From NCBI RefSeq assembly GCF_963678635.1, contig NC_087062.1:13190670-13254669 (forward strand): a DNA stretch of 64,000 nt. The letters run 5' to 3'. The notes under the pieces were generated by a model. It was not told the origin of the DNA, made no database searches, and saw nothing but the letters and a program-made list of their open reading frames with translations. Positions within the stretch are counted from its first letter, which is position 1. Each line of letters begins with the position of its first letter. Both the position numbers and the translations under genes were made by a program. The DNA is from Symsagittifera roscoffensis. Its lineage: Eukaryota > Xenacoelomorpha > Acoela > Convolutidae. Positions 1-10,742 of the stretch are shown piece by piece.

Positions 1-2
1 TC

Positions 3-350
3 GAGGACCGGTCGAATCCAGAGGAAGAATTCGACGACGAGCAACAGCAATCCCACGAACAAGAGTTGACGAATCTGCGTGTCTTGGAGTGGCTGAACGA
101 AATGACGTCGGACCCAAAGGAGACCCAATGTAGATCGTGAAAGCATGAAATACATAAAAACCGAAAGAGAGGATCCTTCCTGGGCTGCCCAGGAGGGTAA
201 TTACTCATTCCGGCTTCCAACCTTGACTTGATATCCGGGATGTCGATGGATATTTTCGTCCGGGGAGTGGCGGTAGGACTTACCCATACTGAAAATTTAA
301 TAATAAAAAAATTAAGAATAGCAAGAGAGACAGGTGATCTAGAAAAATAA
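3..350 (+). pseudogene. C-terminal fragment of an unknown acidic protein (element G, copy A), cut by window edge
   Basis: The frame open from base 3 to the stop at 138-140 encodes an acidic, Gln-rich segment (EEEFDDEQQQ, then VLEWLNEMTS). Coding character continues in the other frames: SMKYIKTERE-type residues from about 146, then a segment ending in KLRIARETGDLEK with a stop at 348-350. Two frameshifts therefore break one original reading frame. No catalytic motif is visible and the N-terminus lies outside the window. It sits upstream of the macro-domain remnant on the same strand. Since the copies at 41 and 52 kb place gypsy RNase H upstream of the same accessory genes, I infer that this could be the end of the gag-pol region or an accessory C-terminus. 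The sequence alone does not prove that. Confidence 0.4.
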
Positions 351-489
351 ACAGGCGAGGACCCTAAGAAACCGGACATAGGGAGGGTAGTTGAGTCATA
401 TTTTAACTTACCAAATTAATACTCAAGTATCATAATATTGACAGATAGCGATTTCAAATAGAACATGTGCGATAGCAATCACAGCAGAC

Positions 490-869
490 ATGAGTTTTAA
501 GACAGCGTTAGCTGCAGATTTTAAGAGAGAATATAAAAACATAGAATTGCTTTGGAAGCAAAGACCAGGAATGGGGGCATAGCAGCCTTGCCTCCGGCGG
601 CGTCACAGATACCGGGAAAGTACTTATGTTTCCTGGTGACGAGGGCGACGGAGAAGCGGCACGTGGACCCGGAAAACCTAGTCTTGTCCTTGACGAGATT
701 GAGAGACTTCCTTGTGGAAAGGGAAGTGAAGGAGCTTTCGCTTCCAGTGTACAATTCGAACAGAGGACGACTGCATCCACGGAAGCTGTACGCACTGATA
801 CACGTAATCTTCTCTGATACTAATATACAAGTATACTTACATAAAAAACATTACTCAAGTATAGGCTGA
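490..869 (+). pseudogene. Macro-domain remnant (TARG1/OARD1-like), frameshifted
   Basis: The reading starts with ATG at 490 (MSFKTALAADFKREYKN), runs to about 580, then shifts frame in a run of five G and continues to a stop at 867-869. After the shift the order is GGIAALPP, GKYLCFLVTRATEK, a helix (ENLVLSLTRLRDFLVE), VKELSLPVYN, and finally VIFSDTNIQVYLHKK. This is the pattern of the C-terminal two thirds of a macro domain, the ADP-ribose-binding fold, closest in layout to the TARG1/OARD1 subclass. The glycine-rich binding loop expected soon after ADFK is absent: ADFK runs straight into REYKN. With the frameshift and the missing loop it cannot bind or hydrolyse ADP-ribose normally. It lies between the preceding polyprotein fragment and the SGNH gene, all on the plus strand, so it looks like one of several accessory genes of element G. 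Family assignment is by eye only. Confidence 0.55.
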
Positions 870-904
870 GTTTAGGTGGCATGCAGGAGGGCGTCATACT
901 AAAT

Positions 905-952
905 TGTGTGTTGTGTGTGATATGTGTGTATGTTATGTTATGTGTTATGTTA
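905..952. repeat. Low-complexity TG/TGTTA repeat
   Basis: This is a short simple repeat of TGTG and TTATG units in the spacer between the macro-domain remnant and the SGNH gene. The rest of the 870-1,257 spacer is AT-rich and shows no gene. Confidence 0.8.
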
Positions 953-1017
953 TCAAGACCCTGGGTAAGAAGGAGTTAGTGACCAAGAACAACTGAATGA
1001 CAATCTTAGGAATATAT

Positions 1018-1063
1018 CCAAAGTTTGGACTGTCTAATCTTAGGTCGAAGTCCAAAACTTTGG
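1018..1063 (+). other. Small hairpin in the inter-gene spacer
   Basis: CCAAAGTTTGGAC at 1,018-1,030 pairs with GTCCAAAACTTTGG at 1,050-1,063, giving a stem of about 13 bp with a loop of about 19 nt. It falls between two accessory genes. It might be an RNA end or processing structure, but nothing confirms that. Confidence 0.45.
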
Positions 1064-1257
1064 CAATAGAATGATTTTAATAAATTTTAGGATCAAAATC
1101 TTTTTATCTGACTGTTTTAAATAAATTTTTATATAAAATTAGCGTAAAGCTGACAAATGTGATATTCGTGACCTCTTTTCTAGATCCTGATTGATCGTTT
1201 AAATACTCACTTGACTTCAAATCATCGAATCGATAGTAAAATCAAACCTGCAAGAAA

Positions 1258-2978
1258 ATGGACAATTTCAACTTGGACGAATTGATGGACCTGGCAGAGG
1301 CATATGTGGGACCGATGGTAGATGCGATCTATCGTCGGCTGATGGATCGAGATTTCACTCTGGAGGACCCAGAGGTAGTCATGTTGCACCGCCTTGATAA
1401 ACATCTTGGGGCATGATAACCGTGGGGACCGCCCCACGGAAGTCTTACTGATAGTAGAATATGGAGAAAGAGGAGTACTAGACCGCCCGAACATGAGAGT
1501 GATGAGTTGAAGAAACGGGGCTCTCTCAGGAAGTGACTTGGCGAACGAGCCTGGATTGAGAAGTTCGAGGACCTACCAACCAGGTGAGATGCCCTTGCCC
1601 ACCAAGCCTAGGCCTGGACTGAGGAGGATGCATCAGGAAATGAACAGCGAGGCTGCGTCGTCTAGTTCACAACTGAGAGCAGCTGTGCCGCCAAAGAGCG
1701 CGAGAGTAGAAGAGGAGGTTCAAGAAGGAGCTGGATGAAATGACTAAGACCATGCTCAGTATGGAAGAAGATAGAGACATGTGAAAGAAACTGTTTGAGG
1801 ATTGCAATAAGAATCAGGGTGAAGAAATAGAGCGCTTGAGGCGGGAGTACAAAGAGCGATAGGAGCGGCTGGCGTTGACGACAGCCGTGGAAAAAGCGAT
1901 ACCTACAAGGAATACTCCTCGTGGGCAGTCCACGATTGAATTCTTGACGCCTCGAGAAATGAGTCAAACGACGGAAACGCGACTCCCGGCTACAACTGGT
2001 CGAGTGACAATCCCGGACCCGAGTGATACATTAGGTGACCCAGTCGTGGAGCAAACTGTGAGAAAGCTGATAGAAACAGCTGGACTATTGGTTGCCAATA
2101 GGAATGCGCCAGGTTCCGGGGTGACTGCACCCTATGGGACAATCGATGACACGAGCAGAGCACAACTCTCCCAAGACGTGATGATCAAAGAGGGAGTTAG
2201 TAATGCATCGTTACCAACAAGGAGCTCTAGGGTCCCAGACAGAAAGATACGAGAGATGCCGGCGAAGAAAGTGTTCCGAGTGATTGACGTGCAAAATAAC
2301 AACCAATTGAAGTAAAGCTTCACAGGAGTTCCGGATACGGATCCGAGAGCCTGCTTCAATTGACCGATTTGGAGCCCAGCAGTAAACCTGCAGCAACCAC
2401 CACTTGGGACATCACATCTGATACTGGGGGACAGTTTGGCCAGAGTGCTCCAAAAATTGAGGACCTCCTGCATCACTACGGTGATGGCTTTTGGAGGTGC
2501 AACGATAGCCCAGCTATTCCGGATGGTGGAGATGATGAAACCAGGGAGAATCCCTAACATAATGATCCTAGAAGGGACGAATATTGTATCGAGAAGCTCA
2601 GATGAGGAAGAGGCACAATGGGAGTCAATGATGGTGTGCCTATTTACTACTCTCTGGCAGAGATTCAACTGCACGGTACTGACCGTCTGCACTGTACCAA
2701 TGAGCACTAAGACGTTGACAGCAACAGTGAGAAGACACAAAGAGGGAGTAATCAGGTGGAACAACATCCCAAGGAATCTTGCGAGTCGGAATGCTGGACG
2801 GATGATCCTTATGGATATTGAGCACGAACTGAGAGCTATGGATCAGGCCAGACTAACCACTGACGGGATTCACTTCGATAGCATTGAAGGACAAGCCTGG
2901 TTGAATCGAGTCTTCCAAGAGCAATTAGATGAAATGGAGGTAGAACTCTTCGACACGGGAGTGCTGAAGAACGAATGA
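1258..2978 (+). pseudogene. Accessory protein X: acidic N-terminus, coiled coil, SGNH-hydrolase domain
   Basis: The best start is ATG at 1,258 (MDNFNLDELMDLAEAYVG), with the first stop after 52 codons. Coding character then continues through all three frames: a Pro/Ser-rich linker (about 1,538-1,735), a charged coiled coil (about 1,700-1,880, with two stops), a 146-codon frame (1,875-2,315) and a final frame (2,436-2,978). The last frame carries SGNH-type blocks: GGATIAQL, then GTN at 2,574-2,582 (block III, GxN[D]), then DGIH with Asp at 2,862 and His at 2,871 (block V, DxxH). SGNH hydrolases are Ser/Asp/His esterases. I cannot place the block I nucleophile (GDS), because the sequence is shifted and damaged near 2,330-2,440. 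At least three frameshifts make it a pseudogene. The DGIH end reappears fused to RNase H at 41.18 and 51.92 kb. Confidence 0.6.
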
Positions 2979-3021
2979 ACCGGCAATTTCAACTTTTGTG
3001 CCTTCTAACTGATAAACACGT

Positions 3022-4471
3022 TTGCGAACGGTCCCAGCCGTGGCGACCTATAGGCCACAAAGCTCTAGCGAGCCAGGGCAAAGAACGGACGTACAAGATC
3101 GATTGGGGGAAGCGCCCACGAGAAGAACCATTAATCCTAGACGAAGATTAGGGCCTGTCAACCCGACAGCGGAGACGACCAGCACCTCTAGATCGGATAC
3201 GAGATCAGAGACGACGATCATCAGTCGAGAAGAGCGACGCCCAGGTAGGAGCCCTTTGATGTGGTCGAGGCCCATACCTTCTCCCATGCACATGTACAAG
3301 GAAGATCTGATGAGACTGAACCTTCAGACGATGAGCTTTATAGCAGATGCCATGAGGATGTTGAAAAGAGCGAGATTGTCTGTCAACGGACCGTACTCGA
3401 TAACAGGCGTGGACTGGTTAATAGCTGCTGGAATAAACTTCAGCTCTACAACTGCCTTGAGGTTTGCCGATTTAGAGGGACTGCCCTCGAACAACACAAT
3501 GGGTCCAGTGAATGCAAGACCGTTGCAAGACGTGAAACTGAATCACAATGAAGGAAATCGAGACGAAAGACCCGAAATTTTCCTGACGAGGAGGGCACCA
3601 ATTGGACAACATGTAGAGATGTTCAGGCAGGTGAAAGCACCCCCAGGCCACGTGAAAGAAAGAGCGTACCCGAAACTAGTGAATCAAGAAGGTGATGTTC
3701 AGAGATACGGTGGGTTGAAGGCGATAAAGGAAGATGAAACCATCTTTGCTGCACATGACAAGGCAGAAATGAGGAAGGCTAAGATTATGATAATCGCGAG
3801 TTCAGACTTCTTATATACCTCCAAGTGTCTGTTTTGGCATGATGTTATAATGTTGGCAGCGGTCGACCTGGACCTATGCAATCCGTGTCGATGGCAATCG
3901 AGTTACAATGACAGACAGAGATGCACCCCATCACAATCGTGTTTGCTGGCATCAATGACCAACTACACAGTAGGGGTTTTCTGAGCAGACTCAGAGAGCC
4001 TACGACGAACCAAAGCGCTGTATGGCCAGCTATAAAAGATATCCTGGAATCAATGGGTGAAGTAGTAGATGCCTTCACTAAAATAAAACCGAGAGCCGTG
4101 TTCGCGCTGTTTCCGGGATATGCACATCTCCCGGATGGACTGAAGTTCGTGTATGCAATTGTGGCTTTACTCTCGGAAGGGAAATATAATGTGATCATAT
4201 CTGCCCCGAATTGCGGGGTAGAGATGGAGAATCTGAGGCCACTCAGGGCTGAATTACCTGCGGTGTGGTCGGACATCTCGAATGCGATGAGAGGATTCAA
4301 GGACCATTCACTACACATGTGCTGGGGTTGGAACTGTCCAACTTCAGTCGACAACTCAAATTGAAGCTAGGAATTGACGATGACCATCGAGAAATCGTAG
4401 CGATGTCAAACGATTTATGGTTCCGAGGAATGGAAGTAAAAGAGGAAGGAGGGAGAACAAAGACTTCCTAG
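3022..4471 (+). pseudogene. Accessory protein Y, N-terminal part with second SGNH-like domain
   Basis: A 320-codon frame (3,022-3,984, no ATG at its beginning) is followed by overlapping frames 3,921-4,364 and 4,265-4,471, so one original protein carries two frameshifts. It begins with an Arg/Pro/Ser-rich disordered stretch (RRRLGPVNP, DTRSETTIISREERR) and then becomes a folded alpha/beta region. Two motifs suggest a second SGNH-like fold: a beta strand IMIIASSDF where block I would lie, and ITIVFAGIND at about 3,930-3,960, which fits block III (GxND). A further strand, VIISAPN, follows. Both motifs are kept in copies B and C (LASSDF; FAGVND), so they are probably under constraint in the family. 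The canonical GDS nucleophile is replaced by SSD, so activity is doubtful. No closer function is recognised. Confidence 0.5.
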
Positions 4472-5880
4472 GAGATCAGAGCTCACTTGGAAGCAATGGT
4501 TTTGAGAACAAAACAAGAGGCTAACCAGTGGCTGCAACTAACCCCTCTAGTAGCGGCATTGGGCGCGGATGCTTTCGAGCAAGGCCCAGTAATGATCAGG
4601 AAGATCCATGCTTACTTAGTGAAGGAGGTGAACCCGGCCGAAAATGCTGAAGAAAATTGAGCCGAGTTTGTGAACAGAGTGTTCCAAGTTACCCTGGAAG
4701 CTTTCTGGACCCAGAAGGTGAGGGGAGAAGAAGGCTTTGACCGGACTGATAGCTTGCTGGAAGGGCTAGGAGCAGGATGAACCGCGTCCTTCTTGGCGAA
4801 AATTTACCCATCACTTTCTCGATACTTGATAAAAGAATTCCTCCAAGCAGTAGTAGAAGTATCGTTCGTTGAACTACTAGCCTTGTTCGTGACGTGTGGA
4901 GCAGAAAACTTTGTGAAAGGACCGGCGGTACTGCTCACCGATGGAGTTCAAAACTTGCGATTAGATGGACTTCTAACGCTGATTGCGATAACGCATGGAA
5001 ACTTGTGAGGACTGATGAATTTGACGCGCTACCCAGAGCAGATGAGAGAGAATGTAAGGAAATTCGACGTGAAGCGAGCTACGGTTTCCTGGAACACGAT
5101 AAGAGATTTGAGACATACTCTTATCCAGTACCTCCTGCAGCAGAATCGCTTTGGAACAGGAGGGGATGAAACAATCCAGAGGGAGGAAGATGTGCGACGA
5201 CATGTTGGGGGTATGCCCCTGCTAACTGATCTGAGCTGAGCTATGAGGACCGATGCCTTAGCGTTGATCAGATGAGCCACGGAGTTCGTGACGGTCATAT
5301 ATGGACCAGCAGGCACGTTTGTCTTCCCTGATGTTAAGAAGGAAGCATACAGGAGGTCGGTGCTGCGCCTGAACCTCATATCAGCAGTGGACGGGAGTGC
5401 GCTGAATTGGTGTGAGCAGCACGTATTGATTGCGAGAGCTCATGAGCGAAGATCTGTTGTTGGCAAAGTTATCGGAGCCGGAGATGACGGTCGTCAACTT
5501 CGACTTAGACAGAGGGCACATTGAAGTAATCCTAAAGCTCTGGAATCTAAGACTCTATGTCAAGACAAATGGCGAGATCACAAGAATTCCTCGACTCACT
5601 GCAGCATAACACAAGGTGAGAGAAGAGACGAAAGGTTGGGGTGATTATAAGAAGCTGAATTTCCTCTGATAAGAAGGATGTTGCTCGGAGCAGTCTCCGC
5701 AGTGCAAACTCCGAGGTTGAGAGCTTTTGAGACCAATGAAAGGAGGATGGCGGAATTCTCGGAAACGATGGATCCGTGTTTTGTGCCGCGGTGTTACAGT
5801 ATACGCAGTTTGCTTACACGGAACGAGAAGGCGAATGAGCAACGCAGCGACTCCGAAGCCTGGGAGAGTTGACGAGGAAT
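4472..5880 (+). pseudogene. Accessory protein Y, central helical region (unrecognised)
   Basis: One frame is coding-like from about 4,265 to 5,524, interrupted by isolated stops near 4,658, 4,778, 5,006, 5,237 and 5,273. It continues with shifts to about 5,880. The protein is mostly alpha-helical and leucine-rich (LIKEFLQAVVEV, NLRLDGLLTLIAITHG, TLIQYLLQQNRFG, HVGGMPLLTDLS), then has VTVIYGPAGTF and SALNWCEQHVL. The same order is seen in copies B and C on the minus strand (39.0-38.5 and 49.8-49.1 kb), where GGMPLITDLS and VIYGPAVTLAFPDAK recur. I recognise no known domain. Scattered single stops in one frame look like slow decay rather than a real gene boundary. Confidence 0.5.
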
Positions 5881-6857
5881 AGGCGGAACTGGATCTAGCG
5901 CCCATGAGGATGATAGGCAGGGCTGAATTACCAGAGGCTTCCCTGATCTTGACGAGTGTGAAACCAGAGTTAACGGTGGGAGGAACGCTACACATGAGAA
6001 CATTGCTAGCACCCTTCGGCTATGAAGAGGTCAAAATACTTTATGGAGAGGAAGAAGATCAGTCAGCTGGCAGGCTTATCATACCGAAATTTCCAAAAGG
6101 GGTCAGAAGTGAACAGCAAGGGCCCTCAAATTCGAGAAAGAAATCAAAAGGAGATATTGGGTAGGGAGGAAGCCGTCGATCGGAGGAACCTATGCAACAG
6201 GATCCCGATCAGGCCGAGAAAGAAGACGTTAAGGCATTGACAGGAGGAGTATTCAGCCTAGACTTCAATTTCCTCAGTGATTTTGAAAGCGGCGCGGATG
6301 CGCTAGAAACGACTGAGCCAGCAGACGAGGTTACTTCCACGCTGGAACCCCCGTCGGCTTTTATAGAAACAAGCCGGAATTCGCCGGAGAGCGGCTCTCC
6401 GAGCAATTCTAAAGATAACGAACAGAGACTCCTCATGGAATCACCAAGGAGAAGGAGAATAGAAGGCGCTGCCAGAGTACTTTTCTTGGGAACGTTGCCC
6501 GAAGAAGAGTGGGATTTGCATCACAGAGACCATTAAAATAGGACGGGATGTAGAATGGATAGAGTAGCTTTCATGGAAGAGGTCTGGACAGTAGTTCAGA
6601 GCTACGTTACCCAGTCTATTTTAAAACTAGGGCTCAACCGACCACTAATGCGGGAGGTCCTTGACTAACTCGACGAGTGTGAAGGGAGATTGAGCGAGTT
6701 ATTGATCGACTCAGCCACTGACGAAAGTGACGCAAACTCTCCTATCAAGATGACGCCGCAAAAAGACAAAGGAGAAGTGGTATATCTGTCAAGAACCCGG
6801 AAGGGAACGATGCGATCAAAATTGGTGATTGATAAGATTAATGAGGTGAAGATGAAA
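5881..6857 (+). pseudogene. Accessory protein Y, acidic low-complexity linker region
   Basis: Two coding-like frames (5,904-6,164 and 6,192-6,536) carry conserved patches ELTVGGTLHMRTLLAPFG and FSLDFNFLSDFESG, followed by a Ser/Pro/Glu-rich linker and a basic patch SPRRRRIEGAARVLFLGTL. After a TAA at 6,535 the next frame still looks coding (TGCRMDRVAFMEEVWTVV, then SELLIDSATDESDANSP). Copies B and C keep SSLDFNFLDED and the basic patch at 37.9-37.7 and 48.65-48.5 kb. The composition suggests a flexible tether between folded parts. Function is unknown. Confidence 0.45.
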
Positions 6858-6859
6858 TA

Positions 6860-8029
6860 TTGAGGAAAGCGGGAAAAGCAAAAGTGGATTCTGAAATTTC
6901 GATGAAAGCTGTCAACTCAGCGAAAAGAAAACGAGTCGAAGAAGCTATGGATTTGGGACAGGGTGAAGATCGATTGCCTGGCACAGACAGGATGTTGACT
7001 GATGTAGCGATGGTGCCACTCATTCTCAAGGCAGGAATAAAATCAACCGGTTACAAAACCAAGAGGAGTGACCGCACTCTGACTGGAGCGACGTTAGAGA
7101 TGGAGTTACTCAGCCAATGTGGAGAGAGTACCATGAAAGACTTTAGACCGTCTCCCATGAACCACGGAAAGGGAAGTGTCGTAGGACAGCTAGTCCCAGT
7201 GGAATATAACCGACTGACAGTGTCGAAAACTGTATCTATAGATGAACCCGCCAGTGGATACATGGAGATGTTGGAGTATAGAAATTCGGCCAGAGGACAC
7301 TTAATGGCTCTGGAAGACAAAAGTGCCATGGAAGGATATTTGGAAACGATGATGCAAGGCACCACCCTGAAGCAGAAAGCATACGGGACTCTGGTATCGT
7401 CTGATATGCATGCAGAAACGATAGAGCAGTTGGTGAGCCTTCCATGCAGAGCGGTGGTGTTACGATACTTCGAAGAAGAAATGAGAACCACGCCGAAGAT
7501 ACACGCTCTGATAGCAGTGCCTTTCGTGAGAACTAAGTTACAATTGAGGTTCGCCTGGTGCATGATCGGACTGACTCGCGGGGAGTATGATTCAGAAGAA
7601 AGGAAAAGATCAAAGGAAGAAAGGTGTTCTTAATGACGAATATGAGAGATTTGGTAACCCAAGAGGAAGCAGCAAAAGCGTGCGCGAAGCGGAGAGACGC
7701 TCTCTGTTTCATTCGGTTCATGATAGAGCAAATTTCAGTGCCAGCCTTGAACACATGTGTCAAGATGCTGGGAGAAGGCGATGAACAAGCGAAAGCCGTA
7801 CTCTTGCTAGCACTGCTGGATATATATCAGAGCAAACCAATGCGAGTGAACATGAAAGAACCTGTGGAACTAGAGCCCATGAGGAAAATAGACGAGATCA
7901 GGAGATTCTCGAACAAGAAGCTGAGGCTCACGCAGGAGTCAATGGGAGCACTGCCGAAATCCAGTGAATACTGTGGACCGATCAGAAAGAAGTCATACAG
8001 TTACGTGTCCGTAATTATAGGCTGGCGTA
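6860..8029 (+). pseudogene. Accessory protein Y, C-terminal helical region (unrecognised)
   Basis: A frame of 257 codons (6,860-7,633) passes by a shift into 7,624-8,043. Distinct patches are SIDEPASGYMEMLEYRNSARGHLMALEDK, RYFEEEMRTTPKIHALIAVPFVRTKLQLR and a helical, basic stretch with DEIRRFSNKKLRLTQESM. Copy B keeps all of these on the minus strand (37.49-36.6 kb: LIDEPAGEYMEVMEFRNAER; IEEIHRLSNKKLRLTRESM). Copy C has lost most of them by deletion. No known domain is recognised. It is apparently the same long protein as the preceding regions. Confidence 0.5.
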
Positions 8030-9486
8030 CAACCCTTTCCTAAATGAAGACATACGCGATTACTTCTTTGTTGCTAAGGTTCTGGACGACAAGAATTGTA
8101 ACGATTAAAAGCGCTGCTAACCCACAGACAAAGTTGGGACTAGTCTTGGAGGAAAAAGTGACTGCACCTTCCTTGCCAAAATCCGACAAACGAGTGGAGT
8201 TTGGGTTGGGATTCTCAGATGAATTACTGAGAACGAGCTTGATGGTAGTGTCGGAGCTGATGAAACGATCATGGTGTCCGAGTTCTAACGCCGATTCAAT
8301 ATTGCGTGCGACACAATACATGCAGAGGGAACTGAACTCAGACTGTAACTTGCGTGACTTGAACATCATCTATAATTTGTTGATGACGACAGCCTCTAAG
8401 AGCAACGGAAAAGACAAATAGAGTTGCCTGGTTGGGGACCAGTGGACTGGGTCAAAACTGGTAGTTGTCTGGCAGAAAGCTGTGGACTGGAAGGTCACAT
8501 CTGTGGAGGTCTGGATTGCGTAAAGACCCTGGAGAAACAACACAAGCAGTTGACGATATTGTTGGGGGAACATTGTGATGAAGGCAAAAACAGAAACGGA
8601 ACTGATTGCAGATTGCCATGGAGGAACCGAGGTGAATCTAGTGACTGTACTAGGATTCTACAGCATGTTTGGTTCTTTAGAGTCACTATTGAATCTAGAA
8701 CAAAAACATGAGATGGTCACGGCTATCAGCATAGAAGTGTTCCCAGGTGTTCCCAACCCTTTCCTAAATGAAGACATACGCGATTGCTTCTTTGATTACG
8801 AGCAGGCAGTGTTGCTAAGGTATTGGACGTCAAGAATTGTAACGATTAAAAGCGCTGCTAACCCGCAGACCAAGTTGGGACTAGTCTTGGAGGAAAAGGT
8901 GACTGCACCTTCCGTGCCAAAATCCGACAAACGAGTGGAGTTTGGTTTGGGATTCTCAGATGAATTACTGAGAACGAGCTTGATGGTAGTGTGGGAACTG
9001 ATGAAACCATCATGGTGTCCGAGTTCTAACGCCGATTCGATATTGCGTGCGACACAATACATGCAGTGGAAACTGAACTCAAAATGTAACCTGAGTGATC
9101 TTAACATCATCTATAACGTGATGACAACAGCCTCTAAGAGCAACGGAAAAGACAAATAGAGTTGCCTGGCTGGGGACCAGAGGAATGGGTCAAACCTGGT
9201 AGCTGTCTGGCAGAAGTCTGTGGACTGGAAGGTCACGTCTGTGGAGGTCTGGATTGGGCGAAGACCCTGGAGAAACAACACAAGCAGTTGACGATATTGT
9301 TGGGGAACATTGTGATGAAGGCAAAAACAGAAACGGAACTGATTGCAGATTGCCATGGAGGAACCTAGGTGAATCTAGTGACTGCACTAGGATTCTACAG
9401 CATGTTTGGTTCTTTAGAGTCACTATTGAATCTCGAACAAATGCATGAGATAGTCACGGCTATCAGCATAGAAGTGTTCCCAGGAG
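8030..9486 (+). repeat. Tandem duplication of about 0.73 kb inside accessory protein Y
   Basis: Unit 1 (8,030-8,753) and unit 2 (8,754-9,486) are nearly identical. Both start with CAACCCTTTCCTAAATGAAG and end near GAAGTGTTCCCAGG. Each encodes RIVTIKSAANPQTKLGLVLE, a helical stretch ending ASKSNGKDK, then a Cys-rich frame (SCLAESCGLEGHICGGLDC in unit 1). Unit 1 lacks about 17 bp that unit 2 keeps near 8,788-8,806. Copy B has only one, more diverged, unit (about 36.6-36.3 kb), so the duplication arose in copy A. A repeated GTTCCCA at the junction may have mediated it. Confidence 0.9.
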
Positions 9487-10739
9487 TTTTGCAGACTGAG
9501 CAAAAACACATAGGAAAGTAGAGGGAAGCGATCGAGGCGGAAATGAACATCAGACACAGTGAAACTTATCGCACACCGTCGGGAGTATGATATTTGGTGG
9601 GATCCACATTAGCTCCGATGTGCAAGAGCAGATACCCGGTGCATTTCGTAGCGGTGGATGTGAAAAGTACGAAAACGATCGTAGATCAAGCCTTCTCGGT
9701 GCCAAAATGCGTAAGACTAGCGAGAATGTCAGAAAATTCTTATGAGTTACTGTGCAAAATGTTCTCAGCAGTTCCAGAGAGAACTAAAGAGGAGTTAGAA
9801 TCGATACTGGGAAAGAAGTTCATGGGATACGCCAGTGGGATCTTCAGTGATTTTGAAAGAAAAAAGCAGAAAGGATCAACAGTCACGGATTACAATGCAG
9901 TAGACGAGAATGATAAAGTCCACCGACCACTACTGGAAGCTTCGGGAAAACGTAATTGGAGGAGCATCATGTCAACACATGATGAGTTTCCCTACCATTG
10001 CTTGCTACAAACATGGTGGTACCCCGGGCATAGTAATCTGGTATTGATCTCGGACTCTGGAGAGCTGCTCTACATGGGTTTATCAGACTCATCACAGCAC
10101 TTAACAATAGTGATAATGGAAGTTATGATGGCGATATGTTGGCTTGAAGCTCATGTAAAAGTGAACAATAGACAGTAAGCGCCGACGAGAGAACAATTGC
10201 AGAGATTGGATTGTCTGAAAGATTTAGATCTCTTTGAGAAAATGTGCAAAATCTTGAACATTCCGATGGAAGTGAAAAAGATATGGGCCAGAAGACGACT
10301 GATGCCATGGTTTAGAGCCAACATGACTGCATGGTTGTACGAATATGCTAAGAAGCATATGTCGAAGCACAGCAGAGTGTACAGTGCGTATCCGCTGGAC
10401 ATTGGAGCAGGAGCTTTCAAGCGAGCTTTTAAAACTCATCGGAACACAATGACCATCGCAGTAAAGAGAACTTCGAGGACGAGTGAAGGTAATGGAAGGG
10501 AGAAAAAAGAGATGTTGAAGGAAGATTTGGAGAGAAACATGACGTTGTGCCTCCACAACAGCTTCTGCCGGAACAGAGAATCTAACGTTGATCCCCTACC
10601 TTGTTGTAAACAACGAGTAGAAGAGCAGAAGTGTTGGAGAACTGCTTCCAACGGCGTCAGGATAGCTACCGATGTGTTTCAAGACACAGAAACTGAAAGT
10701 GCAGAGTCAATGTCGCAGGAGGAGGAGATGGAACGTTGA
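9487..10739 (+). pseudogene. Accessory protein Z / C-terminal part of protein Y, one in-frame stop from 9,594 onward
   Basis: A single frame from about 9,594 to 10,739 is broken only by TAA at 10,176-10,178, making it the best preserved long frame of copy A. Patches are SRYPVHFVAVDVKSTKTIVD, SENSYELLCKMFSAVPERTKEEL, a Trp-rich stretch (LLQTWWYPGHSNLVLISDSG), LDLFEKMCKILNIPMEVKKI, and near the end a cysteine-rich segment (LHNSFC, LPCC, QKCW). The last segment is conserved in B and C, including all those cysteines, which suggests metal binding. No known family is recognised. It is probably the C-terminus of the same long protein, since no clear stop-and-ATG boundary is shared by the copies. Confidence 0.5.
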
Positions 10740-10742
10740 CAA

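Noticed and set aside
2132-2767. 211-codon minus-strand frame opposite the SGNH domain
   Set aside because: Antisense shadow; the plus strand carries the recognisable GTN and DGIH motifs.
7051-7563. 170-codon minus-strand frame opposite accessory protein Y
   Set aside because: Antisense shadow of the 257-codon plus-strand frame, which has conserved counterparts in copy B.
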